A DNA stretch of 64,000 nt from Physcocola sp002396385 (lineage in GTDB: Bacteria; Bacteroidota; Bacteroidia; Bacteroidales; Paludibacteraceae): NCBI GenBank assembly GCA_946535435.1, contig CAMNDM010000014.1, forward strand, positions 1-64,000, written 5' to 3'. Below are positions 1 to 10,000 of the stretch, piece after piece. Position 1 is the stretch's first letter. Each line of letters opens with the position of its first letter. The notes under the pieces are model-generated. The model saw only the letters and a program-made list of their open reading frames with translations. It was not told the DNA's origin and did no database searches. The position numbers were made by a program, and so were the translations under genes.

Positions 1-2203
1 AGTCGCCAGTGTAGAATGCTCCGGTTCCGTTCTTGCCGTTCTCCTCACAAGTAGGGCCAAAGTAAGCTCCGTTCTCGTCGAAGAATGCTCCGTTACCAGG
101 TTTTACTGGATCTGGATCATCCGGATCATCTGGATCATCTGGATCGTCTGGGTCGCTACCTGCCAAAGTGAACTTGATGTAGTCGAGATTGTTGTAGCTG
201 CTTGCAAATTTTATCTTCAAGATGTGCTCGCCTGCGGTCAGATTGCTGGTCTTGCCTTTAATCTTTTCGTAGGTTTCCCACTTGCCAGTAGATGAACCTG
301 AAAGTGAAGCCACTTTCTTGTTGTCTATATAGAGGTCAATGTCAATACCTCCGTTTCCGTTAGAAGCGTATGCCTCAACGTTGTATTCGCCAGCTTCTTT
401 TACATTAACAGAGTATTCCAACCATTCGGCATCGGTTGTGTAACCAACTGCGTAACCGTTTCCTACTGATACAATATCAACACCATCTTCACGGTATTCT
501 TCACCTTCGTTGATGTTGTCGGTGTCATAGAAAGATACTTCTGGACCTCCCTTGTCATAGTTTTCTGCTTCCACTGTGCCAGGAATGTCAATTACACCCT
601 TATAAGGTGCCTGATCTTCAATAACTGGTGGTGTACTGCCTCCTCCATGGCCACTCTGGCCTTTCCACGACATTGTCGCGTAGGTGTATTCAATTGAACC
701 TTGTCCGCCTCCGGCCTCACATACAATCTTGCAGTCGTATATGCCTCCGAGTGATACACCGTTCTTCTCCCAGTTCTTAAAGTGTTCGCTTACTGAAATG
801 TGTCCGCAAGTGCGAGCTGATGAACGTACAGCGAAAATCTGTGGGAAGTCGGCGTTTGTTCCCGTTATGTTTGGTGCATTGTAGCGCATACCTTTGTAGA
901 GTTTGTAGGTTGCTCCGTCAACTGTGTATGAGCCAATCTGGTTTGCGCCATAAGGGGTACCCATACCATTATATGAGTCATCTACAATGTAATACTCAAT
1001 CATTGGACTCTTTGTCCATCCGTATACGCCTATGTACGAATAACCGCCTGCGTTACCTGTCTTTGTGTAGTTATAGTCAGCTGTGATGTCGCCGAGATCT
1101 GTATATTTCTTGGTTGCACCTCCATCGTAGTAACCAACACGTGCCAGATAGTCGCCCGAGTTGCCCCATTCTGCCTTGAATGCGCAGTCTGCATCGCCTC
1201 CGAAGTAGGTCATTGAACCCTGGCCATCGTGCTCTCTCCACAACTCGTAGTTGTAACCGTTGCCGATGTTATTGATTCCGTTCTTGGTGACTTTTGTACC
1301 GCCTGAGTACTTGTCCTTCTTTGAACAAGGGTCAATGGTTTCGGTCTGGTTATTGTTGTTGTTATTGTTCTGGTTGTTGTTATTGTTATTCTGGTTATTG
1401 TTGTTGTTATTGTTCTGGTTGTTGTTGTTATTCTGGTTGTTTGAATAACCTTCCTTTTCAATATTTACAGTAGCATAAGTGAAATCAACATACCCCTGAC
1501 CACCACCTGATTCAGCCAAAATCTGGGCTTCCATCAACTTGCCGAGGTTCAAGCCTAACTTGGCCCACTGTCTGAAGTGTTCCGATACGTTAATGGTACC
1601 GCACTGGCGGCGGGTCTTACGTACGCTGAAAATCTGGGTGAAGGTAGAGTTTCCCCACTTCGATGCGCCTGTACGTTGTCCTGACCATACCACATATTCA
1701 TCGCCGTCTACTGTAATGGTGCCGTAGTTCTTACCCATATATGAACCGCCCGGATTGCCTCTGTCGTGCAACCAGTCGTCTACTACGTAGTATTCAATCT
1801 GTGGGCTGTCCATCCAACCGTAAACACCGATGTAAGAGTAAGTGCCGCCGTCGTTTCCGCTCTTCTTATAAGCGTATTCGGCTACGAGGTCGCCACCTAA
1901 GTTGTTCCATGCTGGGTTGTTGAATGTTTTACCAACACGGCCAAGATAGTCGCCCGCGTTGTTCCATTCGGCCTTGAAGCATGCGTCTTTTGGGTACAAT
2001 GTTAATGAACCGCCATTTCCGTCACGCCATATCTCATACTGGTAACCAGTCGAGGTATTGCCTGTCTTGTTTTGGTTGTTAATTGTTGTACCACCGCTCA
2101 ATTGAGTAGTTTGGCTACAAGGATCTGCTGCTTGCAGGTTGCTTGCCGCCATCAGGGCTGTTAAGAACAGCGCTCCTGGTACGATTTTCTTGAGTTTTTT
2201 CAT
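1..2203 (-). CDS. Tandem GH11 endo-1,4-beta-xylanase with CBM6 (partial, C-terminus beyond window)
   Basis: Secreted multidomain xylanase, at least 734 residues; no stop codon is met before base 1. The ATG at 2203 begins a typical signal peptide (MKKLKKIVPGALFL... ending near NLQA). Order: GH11 domain (about residues 35-255), Asn/Gln-rich linker, second GH11 (about 292-516), CBM6 (about 533-681), Asp-Pro linker (about 683-698), then an unidentified domain start. Both GH11 copies keep the nucleophile Glu in IEYY (E137, E403) and the acid/base Glu before GGGQG (E231, E496), so both should be active on xylan. The CBM6 resembles those of the esterase at 7003-10299. A type IX secretion tail would lie outside the window. 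The two GH11 copies are clearly diverged, so the duplication is not recent. Confidence 0.93.
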   Translation of the reverse strand, partial: MKKLKKIVPGALFLTALMAASNLQAADPCSQTTQLSGGTTINNQNKTGNTSTGYQYEIWRDGNGGSLTLYPKDACFKAEWNNAGDYLGRVGKTFNNPAWNNLGGDLVAEYAYKKSGNDGGTYSYIGVYGWMDSPQIEYYVVDDWLHDRGNPGGSYMGKNYGTITVDGDEYVVWSGQRTGASKWGNSTFTQIFSVRKTRRQCGTINVSEHFRQWAKLGLNLGKLMEAQILAESGGGQGYVDFTYATVNIEKEGYSNNQNNNNNQNNNNNNNQNNNNNNQNNNNNNNQTETIDPCSKKDKYSGGTKVTKNGINNIGNGYNYELWREHDGQGSMTYFGGDADCAFKAEWGNSGDYLARVGYYDGGATKKYTDLGDITADYNYTKTGNAGGYSYIGVYGWTKSPMIEYYIVDDSYNGMGTPYGANQIGSYTVDGATYKLYKGMRYNAPNITGTNADFPQIFAVRSSARTCGHISVSEHFKNWEKNGVSLGGIYDCKIVCEAGGGQGSIEYTYATMSWKGQSGHGGGSTPPVIEDQAPYKGVIDIPGTVEAENYDKGGPEVSFYDTDNINEGEEYREDGVDIVSVGNGYAVGYTTDAEWLEYSVNVKEAGEYNVEAYASNGNGGIDIDLYIDNKKVASLSGSSTGKWETYEKIKGKTSNLTAGEHILKIKFASSYNNLDYIKFTLAGSDPDDPDDPDDPDDPDPVKPGNGAFFDENGAYFGPTCEENGKNGTGAFYTGD
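1345..1442 (-). repeat. Asn/Gln-coding microsatellite linker
   Basis: Repeats of short AAC/AAT runs separated by CAG codons encode an Asn-rich linker with regular Gln residues between the two GH11 domains. A shorter in-gene repeat coding Asp-Pro-Asp stretches (about 110-152) forms the linker after the CBM6. Such repeats change length easily. Confidence 0.8.
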
Positions 2204-2281
2204 GTTCGAATCTTTTTAGAAACCTCCGTGAGTTTTTGCCCACTTTGATTTTGCAACATTACTTTATGTGTTTTTCTGCGA

Positions 2282-2289
2282 CAAAAATA
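2282..2289 (-). promoter_or_regulatory. Putative -7 promoter element for the xylanase gene
   Basis: On the minus strand TATTTTTG matches the Bacteroidota -7 consensus TAnnTTTG. It would give a leader of about 70 bases before the ATG at 2203. No clear -33 element was seen. The rest of 2204-2570 holds only this and the terminator of the next gene. Confidence 0.45.
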
Positions 2290-2511
2290 TGTTTTCGTCT
2301 CTTTGCCTGTAAGGATTTTTTTGACCGAATGTAGGACATTTCTGCCATTTTTACGGTTCTGTACTTTTATTTCACCCTGTTTCCTGCTGTTTGCTAATTT
2401 TGTCCAAGTTCTCTGGCCTTTGTTAGCTTTGTCCTAAACCCCGGTTTCCCTGTTACTTTATAAATTACTCATTCTGTTTGAGTTGGCTTCCATTAAGCTT
2501 GGCTTGGAAAT

Positions 2512-2543
2512 AAAAATCCGCGTCTTCTAACGAAAACGCGGAT
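2512..2543 (-). terminator. Intrinsic terminator after the TonB receptor gene
   Basis: Arms ATCCGCGT (516-523) and ACGCGGAT (536-543), perfectly paired, followed on the minus strand by a T run. It lies 28 bases after the stop codon at 2571. Confidence 0.8.
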
Positions 2544-2570
2544 ACTGCTTAATGCCTTTTTTGGGGGGGA

Positions 2571-4634
2571 CTACTGTTTTTTCCCGAATAGCTCGAAGTT
2601 GACTTTCACGCCTCCTTTTACCCATATTCCGGGTTGCTCTATGTTTCCCAAATCGTAATAGGTTTGGTCGAATAGGTTCGACGCTTCGGCGTATATGGTG
2701 TAGTGCTTGTCGTCCCACGATATTCTGAGGTCTGTTATGCCATATGGTTTATAGGCTGTCAGCTCGCCGGTGCTTTTATGGTTGGCATCGTATTTTATAT
2801 AATTCCCCATACGGTCGCAGTAGCGGTAAGTGACACTGCCGTTCAGTTTGCCGACTATACGGCTGTCCAGACTCAGTACTACCTTGTTTCGAAGGTATTC
2901 TAACGCATAGTTCGACTTGTATACCCTTACGTCGTCTTTGCGGTCCTGGTAGATATAGGCGTAGCCGGCGCTGAACTTCCGGAGTGGGCATTTCTCTCCC
3001 AACCAGTTGCGGAAGTTAATGCCTACGTTTGCCTCTATTCCCATATTGGCTAATTCGAAATTGGCCGAATGGTAGATGTCGCTGTCGTTATACATTACCC
3101 AGTCTATCATATCGGTTCCGTAAGTGTAATAGCCGTTCAATTGCACCTCTATCGGGTTGGACCGGTAGCGCGCATTCAAATTCACGGCTGTTACTTTTTC
3201 GGGCTTCAATCCTACATTCCCTTCTTGGCTCGGACTCTTGTAATACAGGTCGGTGAAGGTCGGCATGCGGAGGGCTTGGTTGAATGACGCTGTCAACTTC
3301 CAGCTTTCTGTTGGTCGGTAGCTGACGTCTATTCCCGGATAAAGCCGGATTTTATCGTCGAGGGCGGTGTTCAAGTTGGCCAATAGTCCCAACGATACCG
3401 TTACTTTGTTAAATAAGAGGTCGTGCTCAAGGTAATACGACAAGTTTGTCCGGTTGTCGCGTTTGTTGTATTGGATCGAGTCTCCTTTTTGCGTGCCATG
3501 TGCCTTTACATATTCGTTTGCATCGGCCATGGGCCGCCCCAGATTGGTACTCAGAATTCCTTCGTTCCTCATTTCTGCGCCAATACTGGTTTTTCCGAGA
3601 GCCCATTCCCACCAACTATTCAAGTTTACTCCGTATACGTCGCTGCGGTGGTGGTTCTCTCCTTTGTTGCTGTTTCGTGTCAGTTGGTAGTGGTCGTAGT
3701 TGCGGTTCCAGTAAAGGGTGGGCGATAGGTGAAGTTTGCCCTTGCTCTCTAGTCTTACGCCTGCCATCCAACGCTCCGTCTCTTCCCATTGGTTCGGATA
3801 GGCTGCACTGTAAAAGGTGTTTGCTCCATATTGTTGGCGGCTGTAGCCTAAATGCCAGTTTACGTCCGATTCCTGACCTGTGTAGCGCCCTTGGTAGAAC
3901 GTTTTGCCTTGGTAAAACTGGCTGTTGGTGACGGCTCCGTCGCAGCGGTCATAGCCGCCTGAAAGTTGCTGGCTGACTTTTCCGTTGCTGATGTTGATGT
4001 GGGCGTCTCCTCCCCCGAGGCCGTATTGCCCTCCGAAGACATGGCCGGCGACGTTGCTCTTCTCTGCCATTTTAGTCACTATATTGACCGCTCCGCTGAA
4101 TGCCGAGGTGCCGAACAACCTTGCTGCCGGACCTTCCAACACTTCTATGCGCTCAATGTCGTCCATCGTTACCGGAAAGTCTGCCGACAAGTGTCCGCTT
4201 TGGGGCGAATTGATGTCTACTCCGTTCAGCAGTAGGGTGATTTGTGCGAAAGTCCCTCCTCGGAGCGATATGTCGGTCTGTATGCCCATCTCGCCCCGTT
4301 GGCGAACATCGGCTCCGACCGCATATTTCAAAAGGTCGTTTATACTATGCACTGCCGCATGCTCTATGTCTTTTGCGGTCAGCACAGTTACCATTCGTGC
4401 CGCTTGCCTTTCGGTGAGTGGCGCACGGCTCGTTGTTACGCTCACCTCTTCTAACTCGGTTACTTCCGCCTGGTCGGTCGTAAGCGTGGTGTCGGCTGTG
4501 GTCTTGGCTTTCGCCTCGAAACTGCCTAGCATGGCTATGCTTAGCACGCCAATTGTTACCTGCTTGTGCAGACTGCGGAAGGCCCCGTAAGGGGTGTCCG
4601 TAAAACGGCTCCATCGAACAATGTTCTGTTCCAT
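2571..4634 (-). CDS. TonB-dependent outer membrane receptor (BtuB-like)
   Basis: A 687-residue receptor: long leader (1-43), plug domain (about 65-195, with the typical DIERIEVLEGPAA and SGAVNIVT stretches) and a beta-barrel ending in aromatic-rich strands (final residues ...NFELFGKKQ). It would import a small ligand such as a cobamide, siderophore or sugar with TonB energy; the ligand is not readable from the sequence. Length fits BtuB-type receptors rather than the ~1000-residue SusC type, and no SusD gene is adjacent. It follows the CHY zinc-finger gene by 48 bases and probably shares its transcript. Its first 44 residues match that protein's leader at about 27 positions. I found no cobalamin riboswitch upstream. 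Confidence 0.9.
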   Translation of the reverse strand: MEQNIVRWSRFTDTPYGAFRSLHKQVTIGVLSIAMLGSFEAKAKTTADTTLTTDQAEVTELEEVSVTTSRAPLTERQAARMVTVLTAKDIEHAAVHSINDLLKYAVGADVRQRGEMGIQTDISLRGGTFAQITLLLNGVDINSPQSGHLSADFPVTMDDIERIEVLEGPAARLFGTSAFSGAVNIVTKMAEKSNVAGHVFGGQYGLGGGDAHINISNGKVSQQLSGGYDRCDGAVTNSQFYQGKTFYQGRYTGQESDVNWHLGYSRQQYGANTFYSAAYPNQWEETERWMAGVRLESKGKLHLSPTLYWNRNYDHYQLTRNSNKGENHHRSDVYGVNLNSWWEWALGKTSIGAEMRNEGILSTNLGRPMADANEYVKAHGTQKGDSIQYNKRDNRTNLSYYLEHDLLFNKVTVSLGLLANLNTALDDKIRLYPGIDVSYRPTESWKLTASFNQALRMPTFTDLYYKSPSQEGNVGLKPEKVTAVNLNARYRSNPIEVQLNGYYTYGTDMIDWVMYNDSDIYHSANFELANMGIEANVGINFRNWLGEKCPLRKFSAGYAYIYQDRKDDVRVYKSNYALEYLRNKVVLSLDSRIVGKLNGSVTYRYCDRMGNYIKYDANHKSTGELTAYKPYGITDLRISWDDKHYTIYAEASNLFDQTYYDLGNIEQPGIWVKGGVKVNFELFGKKQ

Positions 4635-4682
4635 TATAAAATAATTAAGTGAATAAATGAATGACGGACCCGGCCAGAATTC

Positions 4683-5309
4683 TTAGTCTCTGGCTGGCTC
4701 CTTTTCTTGTTTGTTCTGTATGCTTTTGACTTTTGATTTTTCCGAGTAGATGCACTTGTGCAAGGAACACCGCGGATTGAAGCGCGCTCCGCATTTCTCG
4801 CACGCTCCGCCCATTTGCTCGTATTCGGAATAAGAGAATTGGTGCCCACAAACTCCACACATCACAGAGGATGCCTCATCTGCGGGAACTGGCCCGAAGT
4901 CGTGGTCTTCTTTCTCGTTGTGGCACTTGTAACAGGAATAGAATTTTCTACATTTAGCGCATTTGTTCGCTATTACGTCCAAAACAGAATGATAGTGTAT
5001 GCACCGGCCCTCACGGTCGGTTAGTTTTCCGTAAATAACTGAGGACGGTTTTCCAGTCTCTTTACTTTCAATCTGTGGCGTCAGGTTTTGGTCTATCTCA
5101 ACGCTGTCCATCACGGCTTCTTCCAAATCGTCTGCTCTGGGTTCGTTATGCCGTTCTGCCGGCTCGCTTTCGTGGCTTTGGGCCTTTACGTCGAAACTGG
5201 CCAACATTGCCAGACTCAGGACTCCCACGGTCACTTCCTTGTGCAGACTACGGAAAACGCCCAATGTACTGCCGCTGAATCGGCGCCAACGTACCATCTG
5301 TTGTCTCAT
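4683..5309 (-). CDS. CHY-type zinc finger protein with TonB-receptor-like extended leader
   Basis: 208 residues. Residues 1-44 are an extended signal-like leader (VRWRRF... SLHKEVTVGVLSLAML...) that matches the leader of the downstream TonB receptor. Residues 45-90 are acidic and low in hydrophobics. Residues about 92-190 form a complete CHY zinc finger: CIHYHS, CAKC, CYKCHNE, CGVCGH, CEKCG, FNPRC and a final H, the Cys/His set that binds three zinc ions in this family. Bacterial CHY proteins are usually about 110 residues and cytoplasmic, so a leader is odd. An export role for a thiol/zinc-rich domain next to an uptake receptor suggests metal handling, but that is inference. Confidence 0.85.
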   Translation of the reverse strand: MRQQMVRWRRFSGSTLGVFRSLHKEVTVGVLSLAMLASFDVKAQSHESEPAERHNEPRADDLEEAVMDSVEIDQNLTPQIESKETGKPSSVIYGKLTDREGRCIHYHSVLDVIANKCAKCRKFYSCYKCHNEKEDHDFGPVPADEASSVMCGVCGHQFSYSEYEQMGGACEKCGARFNPRCSLHKCIYSEKSKVKSIQNKQEKEPARD

Positions 5310-5368
5310 TTTCTGTCTGTCTTTTTTTAGTTTTCGCCTGCCTTTTCCAGGTGTGGCGTTCTTTTATG

Positions 5369-5400
5369 CAAAATTAGAGCTATGTATGGTAAAAAACAAA
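5369..5400 (-). promoter_or_regulatory. Promoter of the zinc-finger/TonB receptor operon
   Basis: Minus-strand TAATTTTG (5376-5369) as -7 and TTTG (5400-5397) as -33, 20 bases apart: a full Bacteroidota promoter. Leader about 55 bases. Confidence 0.6.
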
Positions 5401-5424
5401 TTTTGAAACGACGGGCTTCCTCTC

Positions 5425-6696
5425 TCATTCTGGGTATTCTGTATAGATTGCCCATGAAATGAAGGGTTCCAGTGTTTTGTCTTTATACTGTTTTAACCCC
5501 ATAAACCCACTGACGAACCATAGCTCTTTTGTCTCATTTTCCCGTAGGTTCTTCCATGTTATAGGCACTTTTGTGGTGCCGTTGGGAAATCGGTTACTGG
5601 TTAAATAGTCGCCCGATTTTAACTTTTTGTCTAAAAAAGGATTTGGCTTGTAACGTTGCTCAAGGTTCTTCTTGTAGTAGATATCTATGATGTAGGGATA
5701 CAATTTGTGAATCCATCCGGAAATGGCATATGCGTCGTACTCATCTCTTTTGTCTTTGTAGATGTTTTGCCAGAAATCGGCGTCGACTTTCCCTTCCGAT
5801 GCGCTGATAAACTGGTCTATGATGGGTTCGAGACTGGCCTTCCATTTTTTCATGCCTAATTGGTCGAGTATCGATAACTTTGTCTTGATTAGTTTCCAAT
5901 CTTCTGTTGTCCCTAGTAGGGTGATGTAAGGAATGCCGCACGCTGTAATTGCCACATAGTCGAATGCTTTCTGCTGCGCACCGAGCAGTGTTATCTGGTA
6001 GGCTGTCTTTATGGTCGGGGTTGTGGTACTGAATTGGGGCACAAATGCTTCGTAAAACAGGGTCCCTGTAAAGTTTGAGGTTTTTGTTGCCATGCTGTCA
6101 ACCAGTTCCTGCCATGCCGGGTCGTATAAGCCTAGCTTATTGTTCTCGACGGTTAGTTGTTGGGAAACCTTTCCCTTGTAGATTTTATGCTTTAGGCGCT
6201 TGAAGTTTTCGTTAATGTGTATGGACATGCCCTGACAGATAGTCAGCCATATCTCGTCTGGAGATAACGCTAGGGGGCGATGGTCTTTATAAGCCTGCAT
6301 CACGGCATTGGGCAGATTGCAATGTCTTGTATACACAAGTTGTTCTGTTCTATGCTCTTGTGGTATAAAATAGGTCCCTCTTTCCAATGCGTTTTGTATT
6401 TCTTCTATTTCTTCTTCTCCTAAATAATCTTCCGCAATTTTTACATTATCCACTTCGAAACGAACTCCTTTAGGCACTTCTTTTCTTAGAACATTGTCAT
6501 CGTTACCTGTGTCAAACTGTTGTTTTTCCCCCTCGGGGGTGTTTAGGCTCTTTTCTTCCTCTTCTTTGAGTATCTTTGCGGCTCTTTCGACTATTTCTGC
6601 TATGCTGTCTTGTGGTAATTCCGCTGTTTCCCCACAGAAAATGAACGTTGCCTGCAGCATCACCGTTAATAGTATTGTTTTCGAGTGTTTCTTCAT
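5425..6696 (-). CDS. Exported DUF4419 family protein
   Basis: 423 residues with an N-terminal signal peptide (MKKHSKTILLTVMLQATFIF), a charged stretch to about residue 90, and a DUF4419 domain over most of the rest. The diagnostic part is LSPDEIWLTICQGMSIHINEN, followed by the KGKVSQQL stretch. DUF4419 is known mostly from fungi and scattered bacteria and has no established function. Here it would be periplasmic or outside. It stands alone between a terminator upstream and the zinc-finger operon downstream. The 306-base gap above it (6697-7002) holds only a possible TATATTTA promoter element near 6833 and the esterase terminator. Confidence 0.75.
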   Translation of the reverse strand: MKKHSKTILLTVMLQATFIFCGETAELPQDSIAEIVERAAKILKEEEEKSLNTPEGEKQQFDTGNDDNVLRKEVPKGVRFEVDNVKIAEDYLGEEEIEEIQNALERGTYFIPQEHRTEQLVYTRHCNLPNAVMQAYKDHRPLALSPDEIWLTICQGMSIHINENFKRLKHKIYKGKVSQQLTVENNKLGLYDPAWQELVDSMATKTSNFTGTLFYEAFVPQFSTTTPTIKTAYQITLLGAQQKAFDYVAITACGIPYITLLGTTEDWKLIKTKLSILDQLGMKKWKASLEPIIDQFISASEGKVDADFWQNIYKDKRDEYDAYAISGWIHKLYPYIIDIYYKKNLEQRYKPNPFLDKKLKSGDYLTSNRFPNGTTKVPITWKNLRENETKELWFVSGFMGLKQYKDKTLEPFISWAIYTEYPE

Positions 6697-6941
6697 GGCT
6701 TTTTTTATTGGGAATCCGTTCTGAAGTGCGTTACTTACGCCAACTAACGGAACGGATTAATCGTTAAATTCTTTAATACGCCTTACTGACCTGTTCGTAA
6801 AATTCCGTTCAGTTCGTAGATTTCAGGTTGTAAATATACACCAAATTGTTGAAACTGAAAGAATGCGTTTCCCGTTATGATTTTTTTTCTGTTGTGTACA
6901 CTATAGAGTTCCGTCTCTAACCCGTTGTCGCATAAATCACT

Positions 6942-6977
6942 AAAAAAGGAAGGCACCCCGAATTTCGGAGTGCCTTC
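6942..6977 (-). terminator. Intrinsic terminator after the esterase gene
   Basis: Inverted repeat GAAGGCAC...GTGCCTTC (949-956 and 970-977) with CCG/CGG inner pairs, then CTTTTTTAG on the minus strand, 26 bases after the stop at 7003. Confidence 0.85.
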
Positions 6978-7002
6978 TTCTAATGTTTGAAAATATCAGA
7001 TG

Positions 7003-10000
7003 TTACTTGTTTGTCACAACAATCTTGGTCACTTGGTTTGTGGTAGTGTCCTTCAAAATGTAAACACCGTTCTTCAAGTTGAGTTTGCCATTTACAACTG
7101 TCACGTTGTTTAAACGGCAGCCAAGGGTGTTATATACTTCGTATACACCGTTAAGTGCATTTTCTGAGGATGACGTCAACACTGTGCCTGTCGACTCTTT
7201 CAGCACGAAGTTCATATAGTCCATGTCGAAGTAGTCGCCGGTTACTTCAAGCTTCAGCACGTGTTCGCCGTATGGCAGGCTTACTTCCGTCTTAACTAAT
7301 TCGAAAGTCTCCCAGTCTCCGGTGTTCGGCACGGTAACATCTTTGGTGATGGACTTGTCGTCGATGTAGAACTTGTACGAAGAGTTGCTGGTTCCAGAAG
7401 CTACGTTTGCTTGCAGTTCGTAGGTGCCTTTTTCAGCCACAAATACGGTGTATTCCAACCATTCGCCTTTCTGGGTGTAACCAATGGCGGTGTTGCTCAT
7501 GTCTACACCTTCGTTGCGGTTGCCGCCATTGCGGTTCTCCTCGTCGTTGTCGTGGTAGGCATAACCCTCACCTCCGAGGTCGAACTCTTCAGCCTCAATT
7601 TTTCCTGGTATTGCCGATGCAATTCCGTTGAAAGGGGTCTGTGGAATGTGTATTTCTACCTCTACGGTGTTTGATGTGAATTCTTTGTTATTCTTGTCGT
7701 AGCCAACAGCCCAAATGCTGTGCTTGCCGGCTTCAAGTCCGTCTGCTGTGTAGCTGTTCTTGCCGTTTGCCACAACTTTACCATCCACATAGAGGTCGAA
7801 CTTGGTAATGTCGGCGTTTACTACCTTTACCGATACGTCTACTTTCCCTGGCGCAACTTCCTCGACTACAGTCGCTGAAACGCTGAGGTCTGCTTTCTTC
7901 TTGCCGCAAGCGGTAGAGTACTGGCTGACGAATCTCCATATCTCGCGTGAGGTGTGGTAGCAGTCGTTGGCTGGTATGTGGCCTCTGTTTGGTACGGTTG
8001 CCAATACTACGTCTGCCTCGCAGTCGCCGCCACTATAGATGGTTTGTGTCGCACAGTCAATCTTCTTTGTTGCCGGATTTGCTGTGTTACAGTTGTTGTG
8101 GTTCGCCCAGTTCTTGACTACGGCTTCAGCTCCGGCCCATCCATTGGTTGGTTGGTAGTATACTACGTCGTCACCTGTTCCGTGAGTGTGGATTAGAGGT
8201 ACTGAGCGGGTTTTTGCGTTAACGTCTGTGCCAAAGTAGCCCGATATTGGAGCAAATGCTGCAAAGTAGTCTGGTATGGTATTCATACAGTGGTAGGTGA
8301 GCATACCACCCATCGAGAAACCGCTCAAGTATACCCTGGTCCGGTCTATCTTGTGGGTCTTTGCCAACTCGTCGATGATGGCTATCAGGAATTTGGTGTC
8401 TTGGGTGCCGTTGATGTCCCATTGGGTGCCTACCGACTGCGGATAGGCTACAATGAAGTCGGCTGTGTCGGCCACCTCTTCCCATTTTGTTTGTTCATGC
8501 TGGTATTTGATGTCTTGGTTCATACCGTGGCATGAAATCAAAAGCGGACGGTTGGCGTGCGCATTTTTTGGAGCGTATACCGACACTTGGCGGTTGGTTA
8601 CGTAGATGTCTACATACTTGCCTGTGGTGACACCTGTCAACAATTCATTGCTGTTCTGGTTCGGATTGTCGTTCGGATTGTCGTTCGGGTTGTCATTAGG
8701 ATCATCGTTGTTCTGTTGCGATGCCAGTTTGAATTCCAGATAGTCGATGTCGAACCAGTCGCCTGTAACTTCCAGTTTCAAGATGTGCTTGCCTTTGGTC
8801 AACTTGTTAAGCTTGGTGGTCACGGTTTTAAATACATCGTAGTCACCTGTGTTAGGCACATCAATGAAACCACCCGGTGTGCCGTCGTCGCCAGGTATGA
8901 TGAACTGGTTGTCCATATAGAGCGTGAACTGGCCTGAAGAGCCTCCTGAGGCTACGCGCGATTCTACAACATAGTCGCCGTCTTCTGCAACATCTACCGT
9001 ATATTCCATCCATTCGCCCACTTGGTTGTAACCCACAGCGGTGTTGTTCATGTCTATACCTTCTTTACGGTCGCCGCCGTTGCGGTTCTCTTCGTCGTTG
9101 TCGTGGTAGGCGTTGCCCTCACCTCCTAGGTCAAATTCTTCTGCTTCTATCTTGCCTGGAATCTTGAACGGTGTGCCGTTGTAGGGCTCCTGTGGATTCA
9201 TTATTGTGATGGTTACTTTCGAAGAGGTGTATTCTTTGTTGTTACTGTCGTAACCTACTGCCCATATCTGGTGCTCGCCCCGGCTTACGTTCTCCCAAAC
9301 GAACGATTTGTCGGTTGAGATAACCTTGTCGTCGGCGTATATTTTCACGTCCTTGATGTCGCTGTTCTCAAGTTTTACACTTATCTCCACCTCTCCTGGC
9401 TCTGATTCGGTTTTTGCGAAAGCAGCTACTGAGATGTCTTTCTTTTGAACCGGATTGTCGCCCAGCAGTTTGAGCATGGTTTCTGCGTAACGTTTGCCCA
9501 GCAGTTTGTAGCCGGCAACCGAGAAGTGGTACTGGTCGTTGGCGGCTTCACAACCGTCGGCAGAAATCACGTGTGCGGTTGGTATCACATTTGGCACTTT
9601 TCTGACCACATTGTTGTGGCTGCTGCATGGACCCGAATAACGTACTTCGCCAACCAACAGCGGAACTTCTGACGCGTTCAGACCGAGGTCTTTCAACATT
9701 TCGTTGTACACTGCGTTCAAACGGTTCGGCCAGTCCGACTGGTTGGTGTTGGTTTCACCCTGGTGTACCAGAATACCCTTGATGACGCCAACTTTCTGCG
9801 CCTCTTTGGCCATATCTATAAGGCGGCCGTAAGGGTTACCTCCGTACGAATTGGCAATGTTTTTCAACCACTGTTCGGCCGATTGCAGGTAGCTTTGGTA
9901 TTTGTTCTTTTCAAACAATGCGATGTCTGCACCGCCTACTGCAACCACTACAACACCAACTTTGATGCTTGGGTCGAGTTTTTCTACCATTGTTCTACCG

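Noticed and set aside
1210..1461. Open frames on both strands in the Asn/Gln linker
   Set aside because: Products of the repeat (Thr-Ile-Thr or Leu-rich runs) within the xylanase gene.
5310..5424. Cobalamin riboswitch before the zinc-finger/BtuB-like operon
   Set aside because: The leader is only about 55 bases and shows no B12-box-like element.
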